This document shows, piece after piece, positions 8,317 to 16,355 of a DNA stretch of 35,295 nt. The position numbers were made by a program, and so were the translations under genes. Within the stretch, counting starts at the first letter, position 1; each line of letters starts with the position of its first letter. Below the pieces are notes generated by a model. That model did no database searches, had not been told where the DNA came from, and saw nothing but the letters and a program-made list of their open reading frames with translations. Location of the stretch: the NCBI RefSeq assembly GCF_002135355.1, contig NZ_NEGE01000020.1:1-35295 (forward strand), given 5' to 3'. This DNA comes from Acinetobacter sp. ANC 4169. GTDB taxonomy: Bacteria; Pseudomonadota; Gammaproteobacteria; Pseudomonadales; Moraxellaceae.

Positions 8317-9069
8317 ATGCTGAAGCATATTGAGCACTATATAGAAGTGAATGATTTCTTTTATCAAAAAGATGAAATTGTGGCCCCACACAGTTCTTTA
8401 TGGGGTGATTTTAATTTTAGCCTGAACGGTATTCTGAAATCTGAAATAGAAGGACAAAGGTATCTGTCGCCTCCCAACTATGGTCTGTGGCTTCCTCCAC
8501 AAACCGCACATGCCTCGATCGCACTGGATGAACAAATTACACATTATGTCTGTATTCGTGTGCATCCTTGCCTCTGTGAGCATTTTGCTGCTTGCACCAA
8601 AACTTTAAGCATTCGCCCCTTTCTTCGGCATCTGGTACATGAAATCCTGGAACAAAAAAAGCAAGGCATAAGCACGCTGCATTATCGGAATTTATTACAG
8701 GTGTTATTCGATCAACTGAAAACTGCACCTGCCTATGAGCATTATTTACCGCAAACCCATCATGTTTTGTTGCAGCCCCTATTACAGCAATTGGCCAATC
8801 CAGCACTATTTCAGAAAAGCTTGCAACAACTCCTCAGAGACTCATCCATCAGCGAAAGACATTTACTGCGTTTAAGCCAGCAGGAATTACAATTGAGTTT
8901 ATCTGAATGGCGCAATCGGGCTAAAATTTTGTATGCGATCACCCAGATTCGCCAAGGCAAAACAGTGAAAAAACTGGCCTATGAATTGGGATATCAGCAC
9001 AGTTCCAGTTTTATTGAATTCTTTAAGCGTTATACCGAACAAACCCCTGCACAACTGCGCGATATTTAA
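8317..9069 (+). CDS. AraC-family transcriptional regulator
   Basis: Cytoplasmic DNA-binding regulator of 250 residues. The N-terminal half has a cupin-like sensor region (YLSPPNYGLWLPPQTAH near 50-66), and the last 90 residues carry the double helix-turn-helix (SISERHLLRLSQQEL, then VKKLAYELGYQHSSSFIEFFKRY and TPAQLRDI). The SSSFIEFFKRYTEQTP segment is the usual AraC second-helix signature. The layout, divergent from an EamA transporter, suggests it activates that exporter in response to a small molecule. The ligand is unknown. Confidence 0.88.
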   Translation: MLKHIEHYIEVNDFFYQKDEIVAPHSSLWGDFNFSLNGILKSEIEGQRYLSPPNYGLWLPPQTAHASIALDEQITHYVCIRVHPCLCEHFAACTKTLSIRPFLRHLVHEILEQKKQGISTLHYRNLLQVLFDQLKTAPAYEHYLPQTHHVLLQPLLQQLANPALFQKSLQQLLRDSSISERHLLRLSQQELQLSLSEWRNRAKILYAITQIRQGKTVKKLAYELGYQHSSSFIEFFKRYTEQTPAQLRDI

Positions 9070-9270
9070 TCCTTCATGTTATTAAATAAATAACTCTTTT
9101 TGCAATTTGCAGCAGCTTAACAACAAAAACGCCCTAGTCACCAGTCAAGGTCCTATGCCATTTTGATCACAGCACTCTGTTGAATCGAGTCTAAACTATA
9201 TTTTTAACGTTTTTAATGTTTGTTTTAATATTTAGATCTGATGTTTTCATTGGATCTATAAGGATGCGAT

Positions 9271-9831
9271 ATGAAAAAATCATTACTGGCTTCACTGTGT
9301 GTGGTGGCTCTGGCATTAACGGCCTGTGATAAAAAAACAAATGAGGCACCCGCATCATCAGCAACCAGCACAGCAACCACTCCCACCACCACTCCACCGG
9401 TCACAGCTAGCCTCAGCTCAAACAATACAGCTGATATTAAAAGTGATTTAGATCAAATCCAGATGCTCTCCAACAGGAACTCCCAAGAAGCTACGGATCT
9501 GCAAAATAAAGCCAATCAGGCAGCGCAAAAAGGTGACAAAGCTGCGTTAACTAGCACTGTGGCACAGATGAAAACCTATATTAATAAATTTAATCAAGAA
9601 CTTGATGCCTTAAAACTGAAAAGTAGCGAAGTGAATGCTGTGCGTGACAAAATCAAAGAATCCAATAATTTAGGCATAGCACTGGCAGAAACCACTCTTG
9701 AAAGCTCACCGGATAAGCAAAAAGTGACTGAATTACAGAACCGTGCCGCTCAATTGCAGAAAGAATTGATGACTGAAATGCAGGCACTGCAAAACCAGGT
9801 CAAAACTGCCCCAGCCAAAACAGCCCCATAA
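9271..9831 (+). CDS. small coiled-coil lipoprotein, copy 1
   Basis: Predicted lipoprotein of 186 residues. The signal peptide ends in lipobox LTAC, with C19 as the lipidated residue. A Ser/Thr/Pro/Ala-rich linker (about 22-60) follows, then a charged, Gln/Lys/Glu-rich helical domain likely to form a coiled coil. No known domain was recognised. Its helical region is clearly related to that of the lipoprotein at 11283 (LDALKLKSSEVNAVRDKI here, LGSLTLKSQEIESIRQDL there), so the two are paralogs about 1.5 kb apart. The lack of Asp at +2 is compatible with outer-membrane sorting. Function unknown. Confidence 0.75.
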   Translation: MKKSLLASLCVVALALTACDKKTNEAPASSATSTATTPTTTPPVTASLSSNNTADIKSDLDQIQMLSNRNSQEATDLQNKANQAAQKGDKAALTSTVAQMKTYINKFNQELDALKLKSSEVNAVRDKIKESNNLGIALAETTLESSPDKQKVTELQNRAAQLQKELMTEMQALQNQVKTAPAKTAP

Positions 9832-9848
9832 GCTCTGCCGAATACCCC

Positions 9849-9874
9849 AAAACAGGTCGATTGACCTATTTTTT
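9849..9874 (+). terminator. terminator of lipoprotein copy 1
   Basis: A short hairpin AGGTC/GACCT (9854-9858 with 9863-9867) with loop GATT is flanked by AAAA upstream and ATTTTTT downstream, 18 bp after the stop codon. The stem is only 5 bp but the U-tract is good. Confidence 0.6.
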
Positions 9875-9892
9875 AATTCGGCTAAGAATGAA

Positions 9893-9914
9893 TATTGATA
9901 TCTTCATATCAATA
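9893..9914. promoter_or_regulatory. palindrome upstream of the peroxidase gene
   Basis: TATTGATAT and ATATCAATA form a perfect 9-bp inverted repeat around CTTC, about 75 bp before the glutathione peroxidase start. No U-tract follows. It could be an operator or an mRNA leader hairpin. The binding factor, if any, is unknown. Confidence 0.35.
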
Positions 9915-9987
9915 AAGACTTGTCAGCATGCAGAATAAGCTTTAAAACAAAGCAGTAGTTCACATTCAAATATTTAAGGACTTTTTC

Positions 9988-10533
9988 ATGAGCCAATCTG
10001 TTTATGACATTCCCGTCAAAACCATTGCCGGACAGGACACCACGTTAAATCAATATGCAGGCAAAGTATTGCTGTTGGTGAATGTGGCATCTAAATGCGG
10101 ATTAACTCCACAATATGAAGGCCTACAAAAGCTGTATCAAGAAAAGAAAGACCAAGGACTGGAGATTTTAGGTTTTCCTGCCAATAACTTCTTGGCACAG
10201 GAACCGGGTTCTGATGAGGAAATTCAAGAGTTCTGCTCTTTAAATTATCAGGTTGATTTTCCGCTATTTGCTAAAATCTCAGTGGCCGGTGAAGATAAAC
10301 ACCCGCTTTACCAAACCTTGACCCAAGCCATTCCTGAACGTATTGGTGAAGGTCCCTGGTGGGAAGACCTGGTCGATTATGGCTTAACACCTAACCCTAA
10401 ACCTGAAGTACTGTGGAACTTTGAAAAATTCCTGATTAATAAAAAAGGTGAAGTGATTGCCCGCTTTGCGCCAGACATCAAGGCAGATGATCCGCGTATT
10501 GTTGAGGCGATTAATGCTGAACTTGGCAAATAA
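9988..10533 (+). CDS. glutathione peroxidase family, thioredoxin-type 2-Cys
   Basis: Reduces hydrogen peroxide and organic hydroperoxides in the cytoplasm. The 181-residue protein keeps the catalytic tetrad: C37 in NVASKCGLT, Q71 in AQEPGS, and W143 and N144 in LWNFEKFL. C83 in EFC lies 46 residues after C37, the same spacing as C36-C82 of yeast Gpx3. It is therefore probably a thioredoxin-dependent 2-Cys enzyme rather than a true glutathione user. The usual FPCNQF is FPANNF here, losing a Cys that is not part of the tetrad. Length and start (ATG with AAGGA upstream) are normal. It has its own 3' terminator and a palindrome upstream. E. coli BtuE is the closest familiar relative. Confidence 0.93.
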   Translation: MSQSVYDIPVKTIAGQDTTLNQYAGKVLLLVNVASKCGLTPQYEGLQKLYQEKKDQGLEILGFPANNFLAQEPGSDEEIQEFCSLNYQVDFPLFAKISVAGEDKHPLYQTLTQAIPERIGEGPWWEDLVDYGLTPNPKPEVLWNFEKFLINKKGEVIARFAPDIKADDPRIVEAINAELGK

Positions 10534-10582
10534 TTATTTATAACCCCTTATAACTCTGCATAATTTCGGTTTGCTGTAACAG

Positions 10583-10624
10583 TAATGTAAGTATTCAACT
10601 CTTATTGAATACTTACATTATTTA
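10583..10624 (+). terminator. long-stem terminator of the peroxidase gene
   Basis: A perfect 16-bp stem (TAATGTAAGTATTCAA 10583-10598 with its complement 10605-10620) has loop CTCTTA and is followed by TTTAAATTAA. It lies 50 bp after the peroxidase stop. The stem is A/T-rich and the U-run short, so its strength is uncertain. Confidence 0.55.
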
Positions 10625-10781
10625 AATTAAATCAAAAACTTATACCAAAATTCATTAAAATAAAAAACCTTCATGATTTGCCCATGATTTTTATATTTCA
10701 ACTACATTCCTTCCACTATTTATCAATGGCTTAGCACTATGATGAATTCATAAACCAACCGCCATGAATAAAAGGTGAAGT

Positions 10782-11138
10782 ATGAATACTTTAGTAAAAG
10801 CAATCGTTTTATCATTATCTACTGCTTTGGTTGCTGCACCTGCAATGGCTGCTCCACAAGATCATCACGGTCAATCTCATCAGGTTCAAAATAACCATAA
10901 AGCACCTGTTCAGCAGCACTATAATGCTGTACATAAAAAAGCGGTAAATCCATCGCATGACTGGAGAGTGGGTCAAAAAGTACCAAGTCATTACTTTGGT
11001 CAAAGCTATAAAGTAGACCATAAAAAGTTTAAAAAATTGAGCAAACCCGGTAAAAACCAGCAATGGCTTAAAGTAAATGGCGACTATGTGTTAACCAATG
11101 TGGCGAGCCATAACATTATCAAAATCATTCGCGGTTAA
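10782..11138 (+). CDS. RcnB-like periplasmic protein
   Basis: Small exported protein of 118 residues. The signal peptide (cleavage after AMAA near residue 24) precedes a His/Gln-rich linker (DHHGQSHQ). The RcnB-type domain follows: DWRVGQKVP, a YxV pattern, LSKPGKNQQWLKVNGDYVLTN (slightly broken in the family) and a hydrophobic end IIKIIRG. E. coli RcnB is a periplasmic factor for nickel/cobalt homeostasis, but most relatives are uncharacterised and no rcnA exporter lies nearby. The spacing and terminators on both sides suggest a monocistronic unit. A metal role is plausible but not shown. Confidence 0.8.
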   Translation: MNTLVKAIVLSLSTALVAAPAMAAPQDHHGQSHQVQNNHKAPVQQHYNAVHKKAVNPSHDWRVGQKVPSHYFGQSYKVDHKKFKKLSKPGKNQQWLKVNGDYVLTNVASHNIIKIIRG

Positions 11139-11153
11139 TGATTAGGGTCTATG

Positions 11154-11181
11154 AAAAAAGAGTGCTTCGGCACTCTTTTTT
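11154..11181 (+). terminator. terminator of the RcnB-like gene
   Basis: AAAAAA, then GAGTGC (11160-11165), a TTCG tetraloop, GCACTC (11170-11175) and TTTTTT form a textbook intrinsic terminator 16 bp after the stop codon. It is symmetrical and could act on both strands. Confidence 0.92.
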
Positions 11182-11282
11182 AATGCCTGCAAATAAATTT
11201 GTTATCGCTTTGCAACAATCAGTTTTTTCTACACATTTCAGCCTTATATTCATCTTTACTGAAATAAAGATCTAAATTGGTT

Positions 11283-11885
11283 ATGAAAAAATTCATCCAA
11301 AATGTGGTTTCTCCTTTTGTGATGTTTAGTGCGGGCCTTTTATTGATTGGTTGTGAGCAAGCCAATACTCCTGACTCAACAGAAACCCAAACTTCACAAT
11401 CAAGCGAAGTATCTGGACAGGACGCTCAGGAATTAACCACCGAATCAACAGCAACGCCAAAAGCCGAACTGAAAAGCGGCAACATGTTTTATATCGTTCG
11501 TGATGTGGCCGATATGCAGTTGAAAGCGGGTGATTATGTAGAACAGCTCAAACAAACCCAGACTGATTTACAAACTGCCATTGAGGATAAAGATCAGGCA
11601 CAGCTTCAAGACAGTGCCGATACCTTGAAACAGCAACTGACCGGATTTAATCAGGCACTGGGTAGCCTGACTTTAAAAAGTCAGGAAATTGAGTCCATTC
11701 GTCAAGATTTGCTGCAGGCCAATCAGCAAGTACTCGCAACCCCCTTGCTCAATGGAGAAATCAACTTGGCTCAGGTCGATTTCAAGAAAATTGAAAAACA
11801 GATGGGTAATATCCAGCTGGAAATGGTCAAGCTTGCCAGCATGATGATTCCTGACAGTCAGGATAAAGATGCTCAAGAAAGCTAA
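11283..11885 (+). CDS. small coiled-coil lipoprotein, copy 2
   Basis: Predicted lipoprotein of 200 residues. The signal peptide ends in lipobox LIGC with C24 lipidated. A Ser/Thr/Glu/Gln-rich linker and a long Gln-rich helical domain follow. It shares the LKSxEhxxhRxxhxxxN pattern and overall layout with the lipoprotein at 9271, so it is a diverged paralog. A TTG at 11277 is also in frame, but the ATG at 11283 gives the usual MKK start and is preferred. It lies convergent with the alcohol dehydrogenase gene. Function unknown; a stress or envelope role would be a guess. Confidence 0.72.
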   Translation: MKKFIQNVVSPFVMFSAGLLLIGCEQANTPDSTETQTSQSSEVSGQDAQELTTESTATPKAELKSGNMFYIVRDVADMQLKAGDYVEQLKQTQTDLQTAIEDKDQAQLQDSADTLKQQLTGFNQALGSLTLKSQEIESIRQDLLQANQQVLATPLLNGEINLAQVDFKKIEKQMGNIQLEMVKLASMMIPDSQDKDAQES

Positions 11886-11914
11886 TCTCTACCCAAAGAT
11901 AGATGCATCAGAGA

Positions 11915-11945
11915 CAGACCACTTCAGTTGTGCTGAACTGGTCTG
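11915..11945. terminator. hairpin between convergent genes
   Basis: CAGACCA-CTTCAG (11915-11927) pairs with CTGAA-CTGGTCTG (11933-11945), with one C-C mismatch and loop TTGTG. It sits between the lipoprotein and the convergent alcohol dehydrogenase gene. No U-run follows on either strand, so it would be a weak or Rho-assisted terminator, or an mRNA-end stabiliser. Confidence 0.4.
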
Positions 11946-11959
11946 ATTCTGTTGGAAGA

Positions 11960-12994
11960 TTAAAGTTTCATATCAATCACAATACGACCGTCAATTTTGC
12001 CATGCTCCATGCGGTCAAAAATATCATTAATATTTTCTAGCGGTTCTACACTGATATGGGCTTTGACCTTGCCACGAGCAGCAATATCCAGTGCTTCTTT
12101 CAGGTCTAAACGTGTTCCGACGATCGAGCCACGTACGGTAATACCTTCCAGCACCATATTAAAAATAGACAAGTCGAATGTTCCAGGTGGCAAACCATTC
12201 AAGACCATAGTTCCGCCACGTCGGACGATGGCAACGGCTTGTTCAAAGGCTTTCGGAGAGACGGCGGTGACTAAAACTCCATGACAGCCCTCACCAGCAG
12301 TGGCTTTCAATACTTGTTCTTTCACATCGACTTTAAGCGCATTTAATCCAACATCTGCACCCAAGCTTTTTGCCAAATCAAGCTTAGTGTCATCTACATC
12401 AATCGCCACCACATTAAAGCCCATGGTTTTGGCATATTGAACGGCTACATGCCCTAGCCCACCAATACCGGAAATGGCCATCCAGTCCCCGGTTTTGGCT
12501 TCAGTCATTTTCAAGCCTTTATAGACCGTTACACCCGCGCATAGAATCGGGGCGATTTCCAGCAGATCGACACCTTCAGGAATGACCCCGACATAATCAC
12601 CATCTGCCAGACAATATTCGGCAAAACTTCCATTGACTGAATAACCTGAATTTTGCTGTTTCTTGCACAGGGTTTCCCAACCTGCATAACAATGATCACA
12701 ATGCCCACAAGCTGAATACAGCCATGGAACACCGACAATATCACCGACCTTTAAATGCTCAATGCCCTCACCTACTTCGATGACTTCACCTACACCTTCA
12801 TGTCCAGGAATAAAAGGTAAAGTCGGTTTCACTGGCCAATCCCCATGCATGGCATGCAGATCGGTATGACAGACACCTGTAGCAATAATCTTCACTAGCA
12901 CTTTGCCGGGACTAATTTTAGGAATTTCAACATCTTGTATTTGCAGCGGCTGACCAAATGCAGTCACCACTGCTGCTTTCATTGTTGTTGCCAT
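11960..12994 (-). CDS. adhP: zinc-dependent alcohol dehydrogenase (AdhP type)
   Basis: Cytoplasmic NAD-dependent oxidation of primary alcohols such as ethanol to aldehydes, and the reverse. The medium-chain dehydrogenase layout is complete: catalytic zinc region [15 protein letters not shown] and PGHEGVGEV, structural zinc site with four Cys (CGHCDHC then C), and Rossmann turn GIGGLGHVA. The reading frame extends to 13018, but GGAGAGAG lies inside that extension, 7-9 bases before the ATG at 12994. The start is therefore set there, giving 344 residues (MATTMKAAV), close to the family length. It is divergent from the pirin gene. Confidence 0.93.
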   Translation of the reverse strand: MATTMKAAVVTAFGQPLQIQDVEIPKISPGKVLVKIIATGVCHTDLHAMHGDWPVKPTLPFIPGHEGVGEVIEVGEGIEHLKVGDIVGVPWLYSACGHCDHCYAGWETLCKKQQNSGYSVNGSFAEYCLADGDYVGVIPEGVDLLEIAPILCAGVTVYKGLKMTEAKTGDWMAISGIGGLGHVAVQYAKTMGFNVVAIDVDDTKLDLAKSLGADVGLNALKVDVKEQVLKATAGEGCHGVLVTAVSPKAFEQAVAIVRRGGTMVLNGLPPGTFDLSIFNMVLEGITVRGSIVGTRLDLKEALDIAARGKVKAHISVEPLENINDIFDRMEHGKIDGRIVIDMKL

Positions 12995-13226
12995 ATTTAC
13001 TCTCTCCATATGACACATATTGAGATCGCTTTTTTAACAAGCTGGTTCTACTATAAGGAAGAATAAATAAACCCATAGTTGCGAATTTGTAGGAAATTCA
13101 CTTATGTTGATGCACCTTACAGTTCAGCTATAGACCATTTTTCAGCCCAGCTTTAAAGTCATAAAATAAGTTGCTTATTCATCTATTGTTCATAAAAACA
13201 AAAAACTTGATTTCAGGATATCGCGC

Positions 13227-14231
13227 ATGAATGACTTGCCCATACTCTCGATTGTTCCGGTTGAATTCCGTCTTGACCTGAAAGATCCGTTTATCTTTAC
13301 TGCCCATCATATTGATCATTTTCCAGCAGCGAATGCCGAGATGGGGCCACAAACTGCGGCAAAAAATAAAGAATTCAATATGTACTATGGCGATGTCGTG
13401 CCCGGTTTTCCGGAACATCCGCATACCGGTTTTGAAACTATTACTCTGGTCGAGCAAGGCTATGTCGATCATTTCGACTCGCAGGGAAATGCTGGACGTT
13501 ATGCGGCCGGTGATGTGCAATGGCTCAGTACCGGGAATGGTATTGAACACTGTGAAATGTTTCCTTTATTGCATGAAAATCAAGAGAATCCTTTTGAGCT
13601 GTTTCAGATCTGGTTTAATTCCTCCCCTGAACAAAAACAGCAAGATGCCAACTATAAAATGATGTGGCGTGAACATATCCCCCATGTGATTGAAAGCGAT
13701 CTGGCAGGTCATAAATCAGATATTCGGGTCATTTCAGGCAGTTTTAAATCAACCGATGCGATTGCTCGCCCGCCACATTCCTGGGCCGCAGCCAGTGAAA
13801 ATAAGGTGAATATTTATTTGATTACGTTAGAGCCACACGCAGAACTCACTATTCCTGCAAGCTCTGCGACTGCGACCCGGTTTGCCTATTTTTATCAGGG
13901 TAATAAATTGTGGATTGAAGATCAGGAAATTCAATTTAAACATCTGGTTGAGCTCAAACCGGATCAGGCAATCCAGTTAAAAGCAGGTGGACTGGAAGCA
14001 CGGATTTTATGGCTGGAAGGTGAACCAATTGCTAAACCTGTTGCTATGCGTGGGCCTTTTGTCCTCAACACACAACAGGAACTAGATGATGCCTTCAAGC
14101 GCTATCGGGAAACCCATTTTGGTAGCTGGCCTTGGGATAGTGCTGCCCCAGTGTTTAAACGGACACAACCTCGCTTTGCCAGTTATGAAGGCGGCAAGCG
14201 AGAAGAATATCCTGAAACGGACGATTTATGA
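13227..14231 (+). CDS. pirin-family bicupin protein
   Basis: Iron-binding bicupin of 334 residues, longer than most bacterial pirins (about 230-290). Metal ligands align with those of human pirin: H64 and H66 in HPHTGFETI, H108 and E110 in GNGIEHCEM. The second cupin is about residues 170-265. Bacterial pirins include quercetin dioxygenases and redox-sensing proteins that bind metabolic enzymes, so the role here is open. The small kinase gene follows after 36 bp and may be cotranscribed. AGGA lies near the ATG. Confidence 0.88.
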   Translation: MNDLPILSIVPVEFRLDLKDPFIFTAHHIDHFPAANAEMGPQTAAKNKEFNMYYGDVVPGFPEHPHTGFETITLVEQGYVDHFDSQGNAGRYAAGDVQWLSTGNGIEHCEMFPLLHENQENPFELFQIWFNSSPEQKQQDANYKMMWREHIPHVIESDLAGHKSDIRVISGSFKSTDAIARPPHSWAAASENKVNIYLITLEPHAELTIPASSATATRFAYFYQGNKLWIEDQEIQFKHLVELKPDQAIQLKAGGLEARILWLEGEPIAKPVAMRGPFVLNTQQELDDAFKRYRETHFGSWPWDSAAPVFKRTQPRFASYEGGKREEYPETDDL

Positions 14232-14267
14232 TTTAATAAAACCTGACTTCAAGATGTAGCACCTATC

Positions 14268-14711
14268 ATGCAACTGATTATTTTTACAGGCATTCAGGCT
14301 TCAGGTAAATCCAGCTTTTACCTGCTGAATCTGCACCATAGTCATTTGCGCATTAATCTGGATATGCTGAAAACCCGGCATCGGGAAAATATGATTTTTG
14401 AAGCAGGCCTCGCCTCTAAAACCAAGATGGTGATTGATAACACCAACCCGACTCAAGATGATCGTGCCCGATATATTCAACGCGCCAAAGCTGCTGGCTT
14501 TGAAGTGATTTGCTATTATTTTGAGACGGACTTGCACAGCACCTTAGAACGGAATAGCCTCCGGGTAGGTAAAGCCAATATTCCTGAAGTGGGTGTACGT
14601 GCCACCCATAAAAAGCTTGAAGTACCCAATTTGAATGAAGGTTTTGACGAAATTTTTAAGATAAGAATTATCGGCAATGGTGAGTTTTCCATGCTCCCCC
14701 TTTCCGAATAA
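14268..14711 (+). CDS. small P-loop kinase (zeta-toxin/polynucleotide kinase-like)
   Basis: Single-domain P-loop protein of 147 residues, probably cytoplasmic. Walker A is GIQASGKS (8-15). D33 in INLDML, DNTNPTQDDR (about 57-66) and R-containing lid segments (LRVGKANIPEVGVR) fit the COG4639-like family of predicted kinases related to the 5'-kinase of polynucleotide kinase. The substrate is unknown, and a nucleic-acid or nucleotide 5'-OH is a guess. Its C-terminus (FDEIFKIRIIGNGEF) has a decayed second copy 1.6 kb downstream (16286-16351). The stop lies 5 bp from the end of the convergent gene at 14717. Confidence 0.78.
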   Translation: MQLIIFTGIQASGKSSFYLLNLHHSHLRINLDMLKTRHRENMIFEAGLASKTKMVIDNTNPTQDDRARYIQRAKAAGFEVICYYFETDLHSTLERNSLRVGKANIPEVGVRATHKKLEVPNLNEGFDEIFKIRIIGNGEFSMLPLSE

Positions 14712-14716
14712 ATCGC

Positions 14717-15022
14717 TTAGTCTGCTTTTTGACTATTCTGCCACGTTTTAAATGCTGCCTGCATGGCTTGGCGCTCATAGGGTTTCACTGCCCGGCGCTC
14801 CATTTGTGAAAAATCGCCTTTATAGACCGAAGCCACCAGAGATTTTGCCAATTCCTGAATGCTGGCATGGCCGCGGTGTTCGTAGCCTTGGATTTCGTCT
14901 TGGCTTATTCTCAAGTCCCAGCAGGACACGACTGAACTCATATCCACAGCAATACTTAAGTAATAATGAGTGTCGTCGCGATAGAGTTCCCAAAAGTGCG
15001 GTTCATAGGCAATCAGGTTCAT
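14717..15022 (-). CDS. hypothetical protein
   Basis: Unrecognised 101-residue protein with no signal peptide or membrane segment, acidic and aromatic in its N-terminal half (YEPHFWELYRDDTHYYLSI), with a basic C-terminus (MERRAVKPYERQ). A WDLRIS segment near 36 and a following helical region look like a compact alpha/beta fold. The ribosome site is weak. It converges with the kinase gene with only 5 bp between stop codons, so a shared or antisense 3' end is likely. Codon character is ordinary and I take it as real. Confidence 0.6.
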   Translation of the reverse strand: MNLIAYEPHFWELYRDDTHYYLSIAVDMSSVVSCWDLRISQDEIQGYEHRGHASIQELAKSLVASVYKGDFSQMERRAVKPYERQAMQAAFKTWQNSQKAD

Positions 15023-15309
15023 AAATTCTAAGCCAGCAAATGATTTGCTTTAGATTAAGAAAATGTCCGGATAAAATATATGCAACTTTAGATATTGTTG
15101 ACCACCCATTTTCAAACATCCAAAAGCATTGAGAAAAAGAAACCTTGTTTAAGCAAAACTTTCATTAGATTTTTAAGCTAAACATTCTAATTAATAGTGA
15201 GTTTTCCATTTTCATAAAATATTTAATATTTTTATAGAAAAACATTAACCAGTTCTCATTTTTACGATAGGATGTACAAATAATAAATAGAAAGAAAACA
15301 TTTTATATA

Positions 15310-16254
15310 ATGAAAAAAATTGTTCTAGTGGTGGTCTGTTTAGTAACCCTGGCATATGGCGTATTCCATTTCATCATGCCTGAAAAAACTACACCCCGCT
15401 TAAATCAATTTTTTTCTCAACAAATAAAAGATGTTCAACTGATTCAAGACTGGCTCAAATACCGTCAACAGCAGCAATTGTTATTGGTTGATGTCATTCA
15501 ACCGGTTAGCCAAAAACCGGCAGGCCCTTATGTTGAATACATCAAGCAACGAATTGAATTCAACCAGCAAAATATCCAACGTCTTAAGCTTAGTCACTAT
15601 CGAAGCAAGGCATTTAAAGAAATTCAGCAACTTGAAATTCATGCTTTGCAGCAATGGAATAGTGTCCATCAAAGCAATATTGTGGATGCTTTTGAACAGC
15701 AACAACGCTTTCTAGAGCTTCCTATTACAGAGTTGGAACAACTTGATACTGAAGCACGTTATGTGCTTCAACAAAAAGAAATGAGCGTATTGCAACGACT
15801 TCAACAGTTGATCCAGCAAGACAGCGATTATGTTGCAGATATTGACCACAGCCTGCTTGGTGACTGGCTTGACTACCATTTGATGCAACATGAAATTCAT
15901 CCCATCATTGTCGAATGGCAAAGTCCTTCCTCAACTGCACCACGTAGCCGTTCAGAAGCGTTTCAAGATTTACAACTGTATAAAAGTTTCTATCCAAATA
16001 CAGATGAATATAAATACATTATGGCGCTTTCAACTCAGCTTTGGCATGTTGAATATCCCGCTTCATCCAATTTGGTCACAGCAAATCCTCGACCTATTTC
16101 ATATGCTGACCAATCTGGAGAAGAAACTATCGTTCCGGAAGATGCACCCAAAGCTGAAAAATTAAAGCAACTGATTAAGCTACAAGATGACAAGGTGAGT
16201 GATCTGTTATTGGGTCAACTCAGACAGGCTTTCTTCAAAGATAACAAAAACTAG
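15310..16254 (+). CDS. hypothetical membrane-anchored Gln-rich protein
   Basis: Unrecognised protein of 314 residues. An N-terminal hydrophobic segment (about 3-22, VLVVVCLVTLAYGVFHF) suggests a membrane anchor or uncleaved signal, with the rest probably in the periplasm. The body is very Gln-rich and mostly helical (QDWLKYRQQQQ, FEQQQRF, LQQLIQQD), so coiled coil is likely. No enzymatic motif is seen. The ATG follows an A-rich leader with AGAAAG upstream. A degraded piece of the kinase gene lies right after its stop codon, so this gene and the one at 14717 sit between two kinase 3' ends. This is consistent with insertion or local duplication. Confidence 0.6.
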   Translation: MKKIVLVVVCLVTLAYGVFHFIMPEKTTPRLNQFFSQQIKDVQLIQDWLKYRQQQQLLLVDVIQPVSQKPAGPYVEYIKQRIEFNQQNIQRLKLSHYRSKAFKEIQQLEIHALQQWNSVHQSNIVDAFEQQQRFLELPITELEQLDTEARYVLQQKEMSVLQRLQQLIQQDSDYVADIDHSLLGDWLDYHLMQHEIHPIIVEWQSPSSTAPRSRSEAFQDLQLYKSFYPNTDEYKYIMALSTQLWHVEYPASSNLVTANPRPISYADQSGEETIVPEDAPKAEKLKQLIKLQDDKVSDLLLGQLRQAFFKDNKN

Positions 16255-16285
16255 ACTTTTGATTTAAGAAAATAGGTCAAACAGT

Positions 16286-16351
16286 TTTGATGAGATGTTT
16301 AAAGTGAATATTTTAAGGAATGGAGAATTTTCAATTATTCCCCCGATTTAA
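16286..16351 (+). pseudogene. remnant of the kinase gene 3' end
   Basis: Reading from 16286, 21 codons to TAA give FDEMFKVNILRNGEFSIIPP plus I. This matches the end of the intact kinase (FDEIFKIRIIGNGEFSMLPL, from 14643) at about 13 of 20 positions in the same register, each ending shortly after at a stop. Upstream of 16286 the match fades at once. No start codon or P-loop is present. It is best read as the last piece of a lost second kinase copy. Confidence 0.7.
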
Positions 16352-16355
16352 TCAT

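Noticed and set aside
10129..10200. Loss of the FPCNQF motif in the peroxidase as a sign of inactivity.
   Set aside because: The catalytic Gln is the one in QEP, which is present; the changed residues are outside the tetrad.
11277..11282. TTG start for the second lipoprotein.
   Set aside because: The ATG two codons later gives the normal MKK signal peptide start.
12995..13018. Upstream ATG start for the alcohol dehydrogenase.
   Set aside because: The GGAGAG ribosome site lies within this extension and is correctly spaced for the ATG at 12994.
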